A DNA stretch of 49,836 bases. It comes from Rhodobacter capsulatus. Its GTDB lineage: Bacteria; Pseudomonadota; Alphaproteobacteria; Rhodobacterales; Rhodobacteraceae. This document shows positions 40,810-49,836 of this stretch, piece by piece. Both the position numbers and the translations under genes were made by a program. Under the pieces are notes generated by a model. That model had not been told where the DNA came from. It was given only the letters and a program-made list of their open reading frames with translations, and did not search any database. Positions within the stretch are counted from its first letter, which is position 1; the number at the start of each line of letters is the position of its first letter. The stretch covers positions 1 through 49,836 of the forward strand of contig NZ_SWJZ01000072.1 of NCBI RefSeq assembly GCF_005144475.1. Direction: 5' to 3'.

Positions 40810-42105
40810 TCAGCGCTTCGGCACCGGCACGTAATCGCGGGCGACATGGCCGGTGTAAAGCTGACGCGGACGGCCGATCTTGCCGGTCGGATCGCCGAGC
40901 ATTTCCTTCCATTGCGAAATCCAGCCCACCGTGCGCGAGAGCGCGAAGATCGGGGTGAACATCGAGGTCGGGAAGCCCATCGCTTCCAGGATGATGCCCG
41001 AATAGAAGTCGACATTCGGGTAAAGCTTCTTCGAGACGAAGTAATCATCCTCGAGCGCGATGCGTTCCAGTTCCTTGGCGACCTGCAGGATCGGGTTGTC
41101 GTGGATGCCGAGCAGGTCGAGCACCTCGTCGGCCGATTCCTTCATCACCTTGGCGCGCGGATCGAAGTTCTTGTAGACGCGGTGGCCAAAGCCCATCAGG
41201 CGGAACGGGTCGTTCTTGTCCTTGGCGCGCGCGATATATTCCGGGATCCGGTCGACCGAGCCGATTTCGCGCAGCATTTCCAGACAGGCCTGGTTCGCCC
41301 CGCCATGCGCCGGCCCCCAGAGACAGGCGATCCCGGCCGCGACGCAGGCAAAGGGGTTCGCCCCCGAGGAGCCCGCCAGACGCACCGTCGAGGTCGAGGC
41401 GTTCTGTTCGTGATCGGCGTGCAGCATCATGATCCGGTCCATGGCCTTCGCCAGTTCCGGTTTCACCACATAGGGTTCGGCCGGGACCGAGAAGCACATG
41501 TGCAGGAAGTTCGCCGCGTAATCCAGATCGTTGCGCGGATAGACGAAGGGCTGGCCGATCGAATATTTGTAGGCCATCGCGGCGATCGTCGGCAGTTTCG
41601 CGATCATCCGCATCGCCGCCACTTCGCGCTGCCACGGGTCGTTGATGTCCAAGCTGTCGTGATAGAAGGCCGACATCGCGCCGACCACGCCCACCATCGT
41701 CGCCATCGGGTGGCTGTCACGCCGGAAGCCGCGGAAGAACATGTGGATCTGTTCGTGCAGCATGGTGTGCCGGGTGATCCGATATTCGAAATCGGTCATC
41801 TGCTTCTCGCTCGGCAGTTCGCCGTTCAAAAGCAGGTAGCACACTTCGAGGTAATGCGACTTTTCGGCCAGTTGCTCGATCGGATAGCCGCGGTAAAGAA
41901 GCTCACCCTTGTCGCCGTCGATATAGGTGATTTCCGACTCGCAGGCCGCGGTCGAGGTGAAGCCGGGGTCGTAGGTGAAGACGTCGGCCTGCGCGTAAAG
42001 CTTGCGGATGTCGAGCACATCCGGCCCCACCGAGGGCGACAGCACCGGCAGATCGTAGGTCTTGCCGTCAAGCGTCAGCGTTGCCGTGCGTTTCGTTTCA
42101 GCCAT
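40810..42105 (-). CDS. gltA: Citrate synthase
   Basis: A 431-residue type II (hexameric) citrate synthase, the entry step of the TCA cycle. Catalytic residues lie in [10 protein letters not shown] (His), [14 protein letters not shown] (His) and PNVDFYSG (Asp). [10 protein letters not shown] and [17 protein letters not shown] are highly conserved. Start at 42105 has GAGAGGGAACC upstream and begins [15 protein letters not shown] as in relatives. It lies 101 bp downstream of gltX on the same strand. Confidence 0.97.
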   Translation of the reverse strand: MAETKRTATLTLDGKTYDLPVLSPSVGPDVLDIRKLYAQADVFTYDPGFTSTAACESEITYIDGDKGELLYRGYPIEQLAEKSHYLEVCYLLLNGELPSEKQMTDFEYRITRHTMLHEQIHMFFRGFRRDSHPMATMVGVVGAMSAFYHDSLDINDPWQREVAAMRMIAKLPTIAAMAYKYSIGQPFVYPRNDLDYAANFLHMCFSVPAEPYVVKPELAKAMDRIMMLHADHEQNASTSTVRLAGSSGANPFACVAAGIACLWGPAHGGANQACLEMLREIGSVDRIPEYIARAKDKNDPFRLMGFGHRVYKNFDPRAKVMKESADEVLDLLGIHDNPILQVAKELERIALEDDYFVSKKLYPNVDFYSGIILEAMGFPTSMFTPIFALSRTVGWISQWKEMLGDPTGKIGRPRQLYTGHVARDYVPVPKR

Positions 42106-42163
42106 GGTTCCCTCTCCATTCGTCCGGCGGGCCACGCCGGTGCATCCTTCCCGGTTCCCGCGC

Positions 42164-42184
42164 GCCGGTTCCCGACGAACCGGC
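42164..42184. repeat. Hairpin between gltX and gltA
   Basis: GCCGGTTC / GAACCGGC, an 8-bp perfect stem with a 5-nt loop. Without a U tract on the minus strand, its role in separating gltX from gltA transcription is unclear. Confidence 0.5.
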
Positions 42185-42206
42185 TGCGGGAGAGGGCGGC
42201 CGGGCC

Positions 42207-43607
42207 TCAGGCCGCCTGATCGCTCAGCCGGGCCAGCACTTCCTCGCGGCCCAGCAATTCCATCATGTCGAAGACCGAGGGCGTTGCCGCCCGTCCCGCC
42301 AGCGCCGCGCGCAGGGGCGCCGCGATCTTGCCAAGACCCAGTCCATGTGCCTCGGCCACCCGCGCGACCACGCTTTCGAGGTCCTCACGCACCCAGCTAG
42401 CATTTTGCAACTGCGGCGTCAATTCTTTCAGTATACCACGGGATACCGGATCAAGCGCCGCCATCGCCTTCGCGTCGATCTCGACGGGGCGGGAGATCAG
42501 CGCGAAGCGCGCCTTTTCCAGCAGTTGACCAAAGGTCTTCGCCCCCGATTTCACCACGGGCAGGGCCTTGTGCAAAGCCGCCAGTTGCGCCTCGGTCAGG
42601 GCGGGCAGGTTGGCCGCCTCCAGATAGCCCGAAATCTGGGCGATCAGATCGTCGTCGGCGATCTGGCCCATGTGATGACCGCAGACATTTTCGAGCTTCT
42701 TGAAGTCGAGCCGCGACGGCGCGCGGCCGATTCCCTCCAGTTCGAACCATTCCTTGGCCTGCGCATCGGTGAAGACCTCGTCATCGCCATGGCTCCAGCC
42801 CAGCCGCGCCAGATAGTTGCGCATGCCCGCGGCCGGATAGCCCATCGCCTGATATTCTTCCAAACCCACCGCGCCGTGACGCTTGGACAGTTTCTTGCCG
42901 TCGGGGCCGTGAATGAGCGGGATATGCGCGAACACCGGCACCTCCCAGCCCATCGCGTGGTACACCTGCATCTGCCGCGCCGCGTTGATCAGATGGTCGT
43001 CGCCCCGGATGATATGGGTGACGCCCATGTCGTGGTCATCGACGACGACGGCAAGCATGTAAGTCGGTGTACCATCCGAGCGTAAACAAACCATATCGTC
43101 GAGCTGGTCATTCTTCACCGTCACCGCGCCCTGCACCTTGTCGGCGATCACCGTCGCGCCGTCGCGCGGCGCCTTGAGCCGGATCACATAGGGCGCATCC
43201 GGATGCGTCGCGGGGTCGGCTTCGCGCCAGGGCGACTGGAACAGCGTCGATTTCCCCTCGGCCCGGGCCGCCTCGCGGAAGGCCTCGATCTCGTCCTGGG
43301 TCGAGAAGCACTTGTAGGCCGCGCCGCGGGCCAGCATCTCGCGCGCCACCTCGGCGTGGCGGGGGGCCCGGTCGAACTGGCTCACCACCTCGCCATCATA
43401 GTCCAGGCCAAGCCAGTCGAGCCCCTTGAGGATCGCCGCCGTCGCCGCGGGGGTCGAGCGGGCGCGGTCGGTATCCTCGATCCTGAGCAGGAAGGTGCCG
43501 CCATGGCCGCGGGCGAAGAGCCAGTTGAACAGCGCCGTCCGGGCGCCGCCGATATGCAGATAGCCGGTGGGCGAGGGGGCGAAGCGGGTGACGATCTTTT
43601 GCGACAT
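42207..43607 (-). CDS. gltX: Glutamyl-tRNA synthetase
   Basis: A 466-residue class I aminoacyl-tRNA synthetase. [23 protein letters not shown] carries the HIGH-type motif and KKLSKRHG the KMSKS-type motif; [22 protein letters not shown] and [11 protein letters not shown] are typical. Many alphaproteobacteria have two GltX proteins, one also charging tRNA-Gln; which this is cannot be decided here. Divergent from comEC with 94 bp between starts. Confidence 0.96.
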   Translation of the reverse strand: MSQKIVTRFAPSPTGYLHIGGARTALFNWLFARGHGGTFLLRIEDTDRARSTPAATAAILKGLDWLGLDYDGEVVSQFDRAPRHAEVAREMLARGAAYKCFSTQDEIEAFREAARAEGKSTLFQSPWREADPATHPDAPYVIRLKAPRDGATVIADKVQGAVTVKNDQLDDMVCLRSDGTPTYMLAVVVDDHDMGVTHIIRGDDHLINAARQMQVYHAMGWEVPVFAHIPLIHGPDGKKLSKRHGAVGLEEYQAMGYPAAGMRNYLARLGWSHGDDEVFTDAQAKEWFELEGIGRAPSRLDFKKLENVCGHHMGQIADDDLIAQISGYLEAANLPALTEAQLAALHKALPVVKSGAKTFGQLLEKARFALISRPVEIDAKAMAALDPVSRGILKELTPQLQNASWVREDLESVVARVAEAHGLGLGKIAAPLRAALAGRAATPSVFDMMELLGREEVLARLSDQAA

Positions 43608-43701
43608 TGCGGCCTTTCTTGCGGGCGCCGGGGCTGCCGGAGGCCGCGTTTTAACCTTTTGGAAACCATGATGCCCGTAGGCTAGCTTGAGGGTTTCTCT
43701 A

Positions 43702-45879
43702 ATGCAGGAGGGGGCGACAGGACAAGTGGCGCAGGCATCGGCGGCGCATCGGGACGGCATCCGGCTCCGGTTTTCCGGGCTCTGGGGCGGTTTGGCCGAT
43801 CCGCTGGCGGCGCTGGACCGGGCGCAGCTTGACCGGGTGCTTTGGGCGCCGCTGGGGCTTGGCATCGGCGTCGGGGTTTATTTTCTGCTGCCCTTCGAGC
43901 CGGGCGTGCCCGTGTTGGCCGCGGCGGGCGTGGTCATCGTGGTCGCGGTGGGGGTGTGGCTGCGCGGCCCGGGGTTTCTGCACCTGCCCGCGACGCTGCT
44001 TCTGATGGCGGCGCTGGGTCTTCTGTCCGCCAGTTGGCGTGCCCATTCCGTCGCGGCCCCGGTGCTTGGCTTCAATTATTACGGGCCGGTCGAGGGGCGG
44101 ATCACCGGCATCGACCGGTCGGCGCGCGACGTGATCCGCCTCACCCTCGATCAGGTGCGGCTGGCCCGGGTCGCGCCCGAGGCCCTGCCCGCCAAGGTCC
44201 GCATCGCGCTGCATGGCGACAGCACCGGCCTTGCGCCGGAACCGGGGCTGCGCGTCGCGACGATGGCGCATCTGAGCCCCCCCGCCGAGCCGATCGCCCC
44301 CGGGGCCTGGGATTTTCGCCGCAACGCCTGGTTTTCGGGGCTGGGCGCGCTCGGCTACACCCGCAGCCCGGTGGTGGTGATCGCGCCGCCTGCCGACGAT
44401 TGGGCGCTGGCCGCGCATCGGCTGCGGATGCGGCTTTCGGCGGCGATGCAGGACCGGATCGGCGGTCAGGCCGGGGCGGTGGCGGCGGCCTTGATGACGG
44501 GCGATCGCTCCGGCATTTCCGAGGCGACGAATGCGACGCTGCGGGCCTCGAACCTGTACCACATCGTCTCGATTTCCGGGCTGCACATGGGGATGCTGGC
44601 CGGCTTCGTCTTTGGCGCCCTGCGCTGGGGGCTGGCGCTGGTCGGGCCTTTCGCGCTGATCTGGCCGACGAAAAAGATCGCCGCCGCCGTCGCGCTGATC
44701 GCCTCGACGCTTTATCTCTGGGTCTCGGGCGGCGATATCGCCACGCAGCGGGCCTTCCTGATGACCGCGGCGATGCTGGCGGCGATCTTGCTCGACCGGC
44801 GCGCGCTGAGCCTGCACACGGTGGCGCTTGCGGCGATTTTCCTTTTGTTTCTGTGGCCCGAGGCGCTGACCGGCCCGGGCTTTCAGATGTCCTTTGCCGC
44901 CACCGTGGCGCTGATCCTGATGGCGGCGCCCTGGGCGGCGCATCACCACCGCCTGCCGTGGCTGGCGCGCCCCGTGCTCCTGCTGGTGCTGACCTCGTTG
45001 ATTGCGGGGCTGGCGACGGCGCCGATCGCGGCGGCGCATTTCGGGCGGATGTCGCACTATGGCATGCTGGCGAACCTGCTTGCCGTGCCGGTGATGGGGA
45101 TCGTGGTGATGCCCGCGGGGGTTCTGGCGGCGGTGCTGGCGCCGCTGGGTCTGGCCGGGCCCGCGCTCTGGCTGATGGGGCTGGGCACCGACTGGGTGCT
45201 TGCCGTGGCCGATTTCGTCGCCGGGCTGGCGGGGGCGCAGACCTTCGTTCCCGCGCCGCCCGGCTGGGTGCTGCCGGTGCTGGCGCTTGCCGTCGGGGCG
45301 GCGGTGCTGTCGCGCGGCGCCTTCCGCGCGGCGATGGTCGCGCTGGGGCTGCTCGCCTGTGCCGGTTGGGCGCTTGCCCCCCGTCCGGCGCTGCTCATCG
45401 CGCCGGGGGGGGCGCTCGTCGGGCTGATGATGCCCGAGGGGCGGGCGTTGTCGAAAGCCGCGCCAAGCTTCACCGCCGAGGGGTGGCTGGAGGCCGATGG
45501 CGAGGCCGTCACGCCGAAGGAGGCCATGGCGCGGGCGGGGTTCAGCGGCAAGAAGGGGGTCCGGCAGGCGGACTGGCAGGGCAGGCGGCTCGTGCACCTG
45601 TCGGGCAAGGCGGCGCTGGAAAATCTGGAAAAAACTTGCCGGGACGGGGCTTTGGTCGTTCTGGATACGGCCGCGCCCAAGGGTTTCAAGGGGGATTGCC
45701 GACTTTACGATGCCCGCAAGCTTGCCCGCAGCGGGGCGCTGTCTTTCGATGCGGCGGGGCAGATGCGTTCGGCCCGCGAGGAGGCCGGACATCGGCTCTG
45801 GACCGATCCGCCGCGCCGCAAGACGCCGCCCGAAGACCGGACGGCGCCAGACCCGGACCCGCCCGGGGGCACTCAGTAG
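43702..45879 (+). CDS. comEC: ComEC/Rec2-type DNA-uptake channel
   Basis: A 725-residue inner-membrane protein. An N-terminal DUF4131 region with three hydrophobic segments precedes the Competence domain with [18 protein letters not shown] and many helices (about 260-520). The C-terminal 150 residues lack the His motifs of the metallo-beta-lactamase domain seen in longer ComECs. ComEC imports single-stranded DNA; in R. capsulatus it is known to be required for recipients to take up gene transfer agent DNA. GAGGG 8 bp before the ATG. Its end overlaps lexA by 7 bp. Confidence 0.92.
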   Translation: MQEGATGQVAQASAAHRDGIRLRFSGLWGGLADPLAALDRAQLDRVLWAPLGLGIGVGVYFLLPFEPGVPVLAAAGVVIVVAVGVWLRGPGFLHLPATLLLMAALGLLSASWRAHSVAAPVLGFNYYGPVEGRITGIDRSARDVIRLTLDQVRLARVAPEALPAKVRIALHGDSTGLAPEPGLRVATMAHLSPPAEPIAPGAWDFRRNAWFSGLGALGYTRSPVVVIAPPADDWALAAHRLRMRLSAAMQDRIGGQAGAVAAALMTGDRSGISEATNATLRASNLYHIVSISGLHMGMLAGFVFGALRWGLALVGPFALIWPTKKIAAAVALIASTLYLWVSGGDIATQRAFLMTAAMLAAILLDRRALSLHTVALAAIFLLFLWPEALTGPGFQMSFAATVALILMAAPWAAHHHRLPWLARPVLLLVLTSLIAGLATAPIAAAHFGRMSHYGMLANLLAVPVMGIVVMPAGVLAAVLAPLGLAGPALWLMGLGTDWVLAVADFVAGLAGAQTFVPAPPGWVLPVLALAVGAAVLSRGAFRAAMVALGLLACAGWALAPRPALLIAPGGALVGLMMPEGRALSKAAPSFTAEGWLEADGEAVTPKEAMARAGFSGKKGVRQADWQGRRLVHLSGKAALENLEKTCRDGALVVLDTAAPKGFKGDCRLYDARKLARSGALSFDAAGQMRSAREEAGHRLWTDPPRRKTPPEDRTAPDPDPPGGTQ

Positions 45880-46589
45880 CTGCGGATCAGCCCGACCAGA
45901 CGGCCCTGCACCTTCACCTGATCTTCGCGCAGCAGCCGGGTTTCGTAAGCCGGGTTCGCAGCCTCCAGCGCGATCATCCCGCCGCGGCGGTAATAGCGTT
46001 TCAGCGTCGCCTCCAGATCCTCGACCAAAGCCACCACGATATCGCCATTCTCGGCAGTGGGCTGGCTGCGGATCACCACGATGTCGCCATCGTTGATCCC
46101 CGCCTCGATCATCGAATCGCCTTTGACTTCAAGGGCGTAATGCTCTCCGCGACCCGACAGCATCGAGCCCGGAACGGTGACGTGATGCGCCACTTCGGCA
46201 ATCGCCTCGATCGGCACGCCGGCGGCGATCCGCCCCATCATCGGAATGTCCAGCGCCGCCGCCGCCACCGGCAGCGCGCCGCGCGGCGGATCGATCCGGC
46301 TGCCCGCGATCACCGTCGGCGTGAAGGCCGGTTGCGCCTGCAGGCTGCGTTCGGCCTCGGCGGCGCGTTCCATCGACTCGGGCAGCTTGACGATTTCCAG
46401 CGCCCGCGCCCGATGCGCAAGACGGCGGATGAAACCGCGTTCCTCCAGCGCCGTGATCAGCCGGTGGATCCCGGATTTGGAGCGCAGATCCAGCGCATCC
46501 TTCATTTCGTCGAAGGACGGCGGCACCCCGTCACGCGCCATGCGCTTTTGGATAAAATCCAGAAGTTCCAATTGCTTGTGTGTCAGCAT
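45873..46589 (-). CDS. lexA: LexA, SOS repressor
   Basis: A 238-residue repressor with autoprotease. The N-terminal winged helix ([38 protein letters not shown]) binds DNA. The self-cleavage site is Ala123-Gly124 in GRIAAGVP, with the Ser159 (KGDSM) and Lys197 (EATLKRYY) dyad. A GTTC-N7-GTTC box overlaps its promoter, indicating autoregulation. Start at 46589 gives the conserved MLTHKQ N-terminus. Confidence 0.97.
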   Translation of the reverse strand: MLTHKQLELLDFIQKRMARDGVPPSFDEMKDALDLRSKSGIHRLITALEERGFIRRLAHRARALEIVKLPESMERAAEAERSLQAQPAFTPTVIAGSRIDPPRGALPVAAAALDIPMMGRIAAGVPIEAIAEVAHHVTVPGSMLSGRGEHYALEVKGDSMIEAGINDGDIVVIRSQPTAENGDIVVALVEDLEATLKRYYRRGGMIALEAANPAYETRLLREDQVKVQGRLVGLIRSY

Positions 46590-46621
46590 CCGGTTGCCCC
46601 CCGCTCGCGTCCTCGCCCGAC

Positions 46622-46636
46622 GTTCCGCAAGTGTTC
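46622..46636 (+). promoter_or_regulatory. LexA (SOS) box
   Basis: GTTCCGCAAGTGTTC fits the Rhodobacter/alphaproteobacterial SOS consensus GTTC-N7-GTTC exactly. It lies 33 bp before lexA and overlaps the -10 of the predicted lexA promoter. Confidence 0.9.
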
Positions 46637-46661
46637 TAGCGTCGTTCCCGTTTCGTGTCAA
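46633..46661 (-). promoter_or_regulatory. lexA promoter
   Basis: On the minus strand TTGACA (46661-46656), 17-bp spacer, TAGAAC (46638-46633). The consensus -35, ideal spacing and overlap with the LexA box make this a convincing autorepressed promoter; predicted start near 46626. Confidence 0.75.
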
Positions 46662-46710
46662 TGACACCCCCGGTCTTGGCGTTAACGCGCTGGCAAGGAA
46701 TGGGCCGGTT

Positions 46711-47184
46711 TCAGGGCGCCGCGCGATAGGGGCCGGATTTGCCGCCATCTTTCGACAAAAGCCGTATCCCCTCGATATGCATCGATTTTTCGGCGGCCTT
46801 CAGCATGTCGTAAAGCGTCAGTGCCGCCCCTGAAACCGCGGTCAGCGCCTCCATTTCAACCCCGGTCGGGCCGGTGGTCTTCACCGTCGCCACGATCCGC
46901 ACCCCGGGCAGCGCGGGGTCGGGGGTCAGCTCGACCGCGACTTTCGACAGCGCCAAGGGATGACAGAGCGGGATCAGATCGGCGGTCTTTTTCGCCGCCA
47001 TGATCCCCGCCACCCGCGCGATGCCCAGCACGTCGCCCTTTTCCGCGGTGCCCGAAAGCACCAGCGCCAGCGTTTCGGGCGCCATCACGATCGCCCCCTC
47101 GGCCACCGCGACCCGGGTCGTCGGCAGCTTCTCGGACACGTCGACCATATGGGCTTTGCCCGCGGCGTCGAAATGCGTCAGCAT
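46711..47184 (-). CDS. moaC: Cyclic pyranopterin monophosphate synthase MoaC
   Basis: A 157-residue enzyme of molybdenum-cofactor synthesis that acts after MoaA to make cyclic pyranopterin monophosphate. Conserved [57 protein letters not shown] and [10 protein letters not shown]. Overlaps the end of trpC by 7 bp, so it is part of the trp operon. The moeA gene that usually follows in related genomes is missing; lexA comes next after 121 bp. Confidence 0.96.
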   Translation of the reverse strand: MLTHFDAAGKAHMVDVSEKLPTTRVAVAEGAIVMAPETLALVLSGTAEKGDVLGIARVAGIMAAKKTADLIPLCHPLALSKVAVELTPDPALPGVRIVATVKTTGPTGVEMEALTAVSGAALTLYDMLKAAEKSMHIEGIRLLSKDGGKSGPYRAAP

Positions 47185-47972
47185 GTCAAAAGCGCCTTGG
47201 TGGCCGCCGCGACATCGGCCTGTCGCATCAGGCTTTCGCCGATCAGGAAGCGCCGCGCGCCGACCTCGGCCATCGCCGCCATGTCTTCGGGGGTGAAGAT
47301 GCCGCTTTCGCAGACGAGTTCCCGCCCCTCGGCCAGGATCGTCGGCGCCAGCTGGCGGGTCACGTCGAGCGTCACCTCGAAGGTCTTCAGATTGCGGTTG
47401 TTCACCCCAAGCAGCGGCGATTTCAGCCATTTCAGCGCGCGGTCAAGCTCGGCGCCGTCATGCACCTCGATCAGCACATCCATGCCCCAGCCGGTCGCGG
47501 CCTCCTCAAGCTCGACCGCCAGCGCATCCTCGACCGAGGCCATGATGATCAAGATGCAATCGGCGCCCCAGGCGCGAGCCTCGGCGACCTGATAGGGGTC
47601 GTAAAGGAAATCCTTGCGCAAAGCGGGCAGGGCGCAGGCGTTCCGCGCCGCGATCAGATAGTCGGGCGCGCCCTGAAAGCTGGGCGTGTCGGTCAGCACC
47701 GACAGACAGGCCGCGCCGCCCTCTTCATAGGCCCGCGCCAGCGCAGGCGGGTCGAAATCCGGCCGGATCAGCCCTTTCGAGGGCGAGGCCTTCTTGATTT
47801 CCGCAATCAACCCATAGCCTTGCGCGGCCTTCTTGCGCAGGGCTTCGGCAAAGCCGCGACACGGCGCCTGTGCCTGCGCCTGCGCTTCAAGGTCGGCAAG
47901 CGCCACGCGGGCCTTCGCCGCGGCGACTTCCTCAAGCTTGTAGGCCTTGATCCGGTCGAGGATATTGGTCAT
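47178..47972 (-). CDS. trpC: Indole-3-glycerol phosphate synthase
   Basis: A 264-residue TIM-barrel enzyme of tryptophan synthesis converting CdRP to indole-3-glycerol phosphate. [20 protein letters not shown] is the typical start; [16 protein letters not shown] has the catalytic Lys, with [24 protein letters not shown] and [11 protein letters not shown]. It overlaps trpD by 4 bp. The barrel is not fused to TrpF. Confidence 0.97.
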   Translation of the reverse strand: MTNILDRIKAYKLEEVAAAKARVALADLEAQAQAQAPCRGFAEALRKKAAQGYGLIAEIKKASPSKGLIRPDFDPPALARAYEEGGAACLSVLTDTPSFQGAPDYLIAARNACALPALRKDFLYDPYQVAEARAWGADCILIIMASVEDALAVELEEAATGWGMDVLIEVHDGAELDRALKWLKSPLLGVNNRNLKTFEVTLDVTRQLAPTILAEGRELVCESGIFTPEDMAAMAEVGARRFLIGESLMRQADVAAATKALLTC

Positions 47973-48979
47973 GCGCCCAGCACCTCGCGCAAGGCCACAA
48001 GCCGCGCCTTGGCCGCGCCGGACGCAAGGCTTTCGGCCGCCATCTCGGCCCCCGCTTTCAGATCGCCCGCCTTGCCCGCCACAACCAGCGCGGCGGCCGC
48101 GTTCAGCACCACAGCATCGCGGTAAGCGCCTTTGCGGCCATCCAGCAAGTCGTTGAAGGCGCGGGCATTCTCGGCCGGTTCGCCGCCGATGATCGCCTCG
48201 AACGGATGCGTCGGCAGACCGGCTTCCTCGGGGTGGACCTCGAAGTCCGAAATCTCGCCGTTGCGCAAAGCCGCGACCCAGCTCACGCCGCAGATCGACA
48301 GCTCATCGGTGCCGTCCGAACCATGCACAAGCCAGGCGGCTTCCGAGCCGAGCGCGCGCAGCACCTCGGCCATCGGCCGGATCCAGGCGCGCGAAAACGC
48401 CCCGGTCAGCTGCCGTTTCACGCCCCCCGGATTGGTCAGCGGCCCAAGCAGGTTGAACACCGTGCGCGTGCCCAGTTCCACCCGCGTCGGGCCGATATGT
48501 TTCATCGCCGGATGGTGCATCGGCGCCATCAGGAAGGTGATCCCGGTCTGGGCCAGCGCCCGTTCCGCGGTCTCCGGCCCCTTCATCACGTCCAGCCCCA
48601 GCGCCGTCAGCGCATCCGCCGCGCCGGATTTCGACGACAGATTCCGGTTGCCATGCTTGGCCACCGGCACTCCCGCCCCCGCGACAACAAAGGCCGTCGC
48701 GGTCGAGATGTTCAGCGTCCCCTTGCCGTCACCGCCGGTGCCGACGATGTCCATCGCCCCTTCGGGCGCGCTGATCCGATGCATCTTCGAGCGCATCACC
48801 GAGGCCGCGGCGGCGATTTCATCCACCGTCTCGCCACGGGTGCGCAAAGCCATCAGCAGGCCGCCCATCTGCGCGGGCGTCGCCGCGCCGTTGAAAAAGA
48901 TTTCAAACGCCGTCTCGGCCTCGGCACGGGTCAGCGGGCGGTCGGCGGCCAGGCCGATCAGGGGCTTGAGTTCGCTCAT
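47969..48979 (-). CDS. trpD: Anthranilate phosphoribosyltransferase
   Basis: A 336-residue enzyme transferring phosphoribose from PRPP to anthranilate. [19 protein letters not shown] is the PRPP loop; [27 protein letters not shown] and [14 protein letters not shown] follow. Overlaps trpG and trpC by ATGA junctions, giving coupled translation. Confidence 0.97.
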   Translation of the reverse strand: MSELKPLIGLAADRPLTRAEAETAFEIFFNGAATPAQMGGLLMALRTRGETVDEIAAAASVMRSKMHRISAPEGAMDIVGTGGDGKGTLNISTATAFVVAGAGVPVAKHGNRNLSSKSGAADALTALGLDVMKGPETAERALAQTGITFLMAPMHHPAMKHIGPTRVELGTRTVFNLLGPLTNPGGVKRQLTGAFSRAWIRPMAEVLRALGSEAAWLVHGSDGTDELSICGVSWVAALRNGEISDFEVHPEEAGLPTHPFEAIIGGEPAENARAFNDLLDGRKGAYRDAVVLNAAAALVVAGKAGDLKAGAEMAAESLASGAAKARLVALREVLGA

Positions 48980-49569
48980 GCGCTCACCTTCACTTTCGCT
49001 TCCGTCAGGAAATTGCGCAGCATCGCATGACCGTGTTCCGAGGCGATGGATTCGGGGTGGAACTGCACCCCCTCGATCAGTTTTTCGCGGTGCCGCAGCC
49101 CCATGATCATGCCGCTGTCCAGCTCCGCCGTGACCTCGAGGCAGGCGGGCAGGGTTTCCCGTTCGACGATCAGCGAATGATAGCGCGTCGCCTGAAACGG
49201 GCTGGGCAGACCGGCGAAGACGCCCTTGCCCTGATGGTGGATCGTGCCCATCTTGCCATGCACGATCTCGCCCGCGCGGATCACCCGACCGCCAAAGGCC
49301 TCGCCGATGGTCTGATGACCCAGGCAGACGCCCAGAAGCGGCACCCCCGCCTCGGCCGCGGCGAGCGTCAGCGGCAGGCAGATCCCCGCCTGCGCCGGAT
49401 CGCAGGGCCCGGGCGACAGCACGATCGCCTCGGCGCCAAGGCCCATCGCCGCCTGCACATCCATCGCGTCGTTGCGCACCACCTTCACCTCCGCGCCAAG
49501 CGCGCCGAAATAATGCACCAGGTTCCAGGTGAAGCTGTCGTAGTTGTCGATGAGCAGAAGCATGCGCAA
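48976..49569 (-). CDS. trpG: Anthranilate synthase glutamine amidotransferase subunit
   Basis: A 197-residue class I glutaminase giving ammonia to Trp[19 protein letters not shown] at the N-terminus; catalytic Cys in [11 protein letters not shown]; His and Glu in [10 protein letters not shown]. First gene of trpG-trpD-trpC-moaC. trpE is not in the window. No leader peptide or attenuator is evident in the 142 bp upstream. Confidence 0.96.
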   Translation of the reverse strand: MRMLLLIDNYDSFTWNLVHYFGALGAEVKVVRNDAMDVQAAMGLGAEAIVLSPGPCDPAQAGICLPLTLAAAEAGVPLLGVCLGHQTIGEAFGGRVIRAGEIVHGKMGTIHHQGKGVFAGLPSPFQATRYHSLIVERETLPACLEVTAELDSGMIMGLRHREKLIEGVQFHPESIASEHGHAMLRNFLTEAKVKVSA

Positions 49570-49711
49570 TTCCTTTGGGCCGCCCGCATTCTGGGGGTGA
49601 ACCGGGTCAGGCGTCGCGGTATAGATGTTCAGAGCAAGCGGCCGGGGTCAAGCCTTCAAGGCCGCGATGAAGGCGCGCAGAAAGCGGCAAATCGGTCGAA
49701 GAGGGGCAGCA

Positions 49712-49836
49712 ATGGCAGGCGGTCTGATCAAGGGCATGGTTGCGGGGGTGGTCGTCTCGGGGCTGGGGCTGGGCGGGGTTTCGCTGGTGCTGCCGCTGCC
49801 GGGCCCTGGCCCGGGCAAGACCGCGTCGCCCAAGGC
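49712..49836 (+). CDS. 5' end of a membrane-anchored protein, possibly divergent polysaccharide deacetylase
   Basis: The frame opens with MAGGLIKGMVAGVVVSGLGLGGVSLVLPLPGPGPG and runs off the window. It is a single N-terminal transmembrane or signal-anchor segment followed by a Pro/Gly linker. GAGGGG precedes the ATG; an in-frame ATG at 49667 is less likely. YibQ-like divergent polysaccharide deacetylases in Rhodobacterales start this way and occur beside trp genes, but only about 40 residues are visible. Divergent from trpG. Confidence 0.5.
   Translation, partial: MAGGLIKGMVAGVVVSGLGLGGVSLVLPLPGPGPGKTASPK

Noticed and set aside
49570-49711. A trp leader peptide or attenuator before trpG
   Set aside because: No Trp-rich short ORF or paired terminator/antiterminator stems are visible in this gap.

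Overview
The window is GC-rich (about two thirds G+C), densely coded alphaproteobacterial DNA of the Rhodobacter type. The first gene encodes an adrenodoxin-type [2Fe-2S] ferredoxin that matches Rhodobacter capsulatus ferredoxin VI (FdxE) almost residue for residue as I remember it. The gene orders hflK-hflC-DUF2065-degP, mraZ-rsmH-ftsL-ftsI and trpG-trpD-trpC-moaC, the GTTC-N7-GTTC LexA box, the FnrL-type box and the CcsR-type small RNA array all fit a Rhodobacter chromosome. I see no rRNA, tRNA, insertion sequence, prophage or CRISPR; this is core chromosome with one catabolic island.

Layout. 1-8.9 kb: a poly-C edge, fdxE, a peptidoglycan-binding lipoprotein, the membrane quality-control block (hflK, hflC, DUF2065, degP), glutathione reductase, rpiA and a Hint-domain protein. 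9-19.3 kb: sdaA, purD, xseA, a small secreted protein, an AlkB-type monooxygenase, ftsY, septation protein A and rlmJ, separated by members of a dispersed palindromic intergenic repeat family. 19.4-22.1 kb is the regulatory core. A DUF1127 gene (CcaF1-like) is followed by eight consecutive hairpins whose loops carry the anti-Shine-Dalgarno motif CCUCCUCCC (CcsR/cuckoo small RNAs). Then come mrp and a 0.6 kb leader upstream of mraZ with TGGGN repeats (MraZ operator), a perfect FNR-type box placed for class II activation, a perfect DnaA box at the predicted transcription start, and an intrinsic terminator just before mraZ (an UpsM-like 5'UTR small RNA).

22.1-25.8 kb: the start of the division/cell-wall (dcw) cluster. 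26-30 kb: a Zur-box-controlled COG0523 GTPase with a small DUF6525-like partner, and an exbB-exbD-tonB operon preceded by a cobalamin riboswitch. 30-37.5 kb: a ribitol catabolic island made of a LacI-type regulator divergent from a sugar ABC transporter, ribitol 2-dehydrogenase, an FGGY pentulokinase and a HAD phosphatase, with a 40-bp composite palindrome between the two arms. 37.6-40.8 kb: an EF-hand protein, two small membrane proteins and a periplasmic glucan protein. 40.8-49.8 kb: gltA, gltX, comEC, lexA, moaC, trpC, trpD, trpG and the start of a further gene.

How the genes work together. The ribitol island converts ribitol to D-ribulose and then D-ribulose 5-phosphate, which RpiA (also in this window) links to ribose 5-phosphate and the Calvin cycle. 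ExbB-ExbD-TonB energises outer-membrane uptake, and the riboswitch suggests a link to B12 status. The mraZ leader and the CcsR array, only about 2 kb apart, suggest that stress and oxygen signals are fed into cell division and metabolism through small RNAs. Start codons were chosen by ribosome-binding sites, translational coupling and family N-termini; promoter and operator calls are pattern-based.
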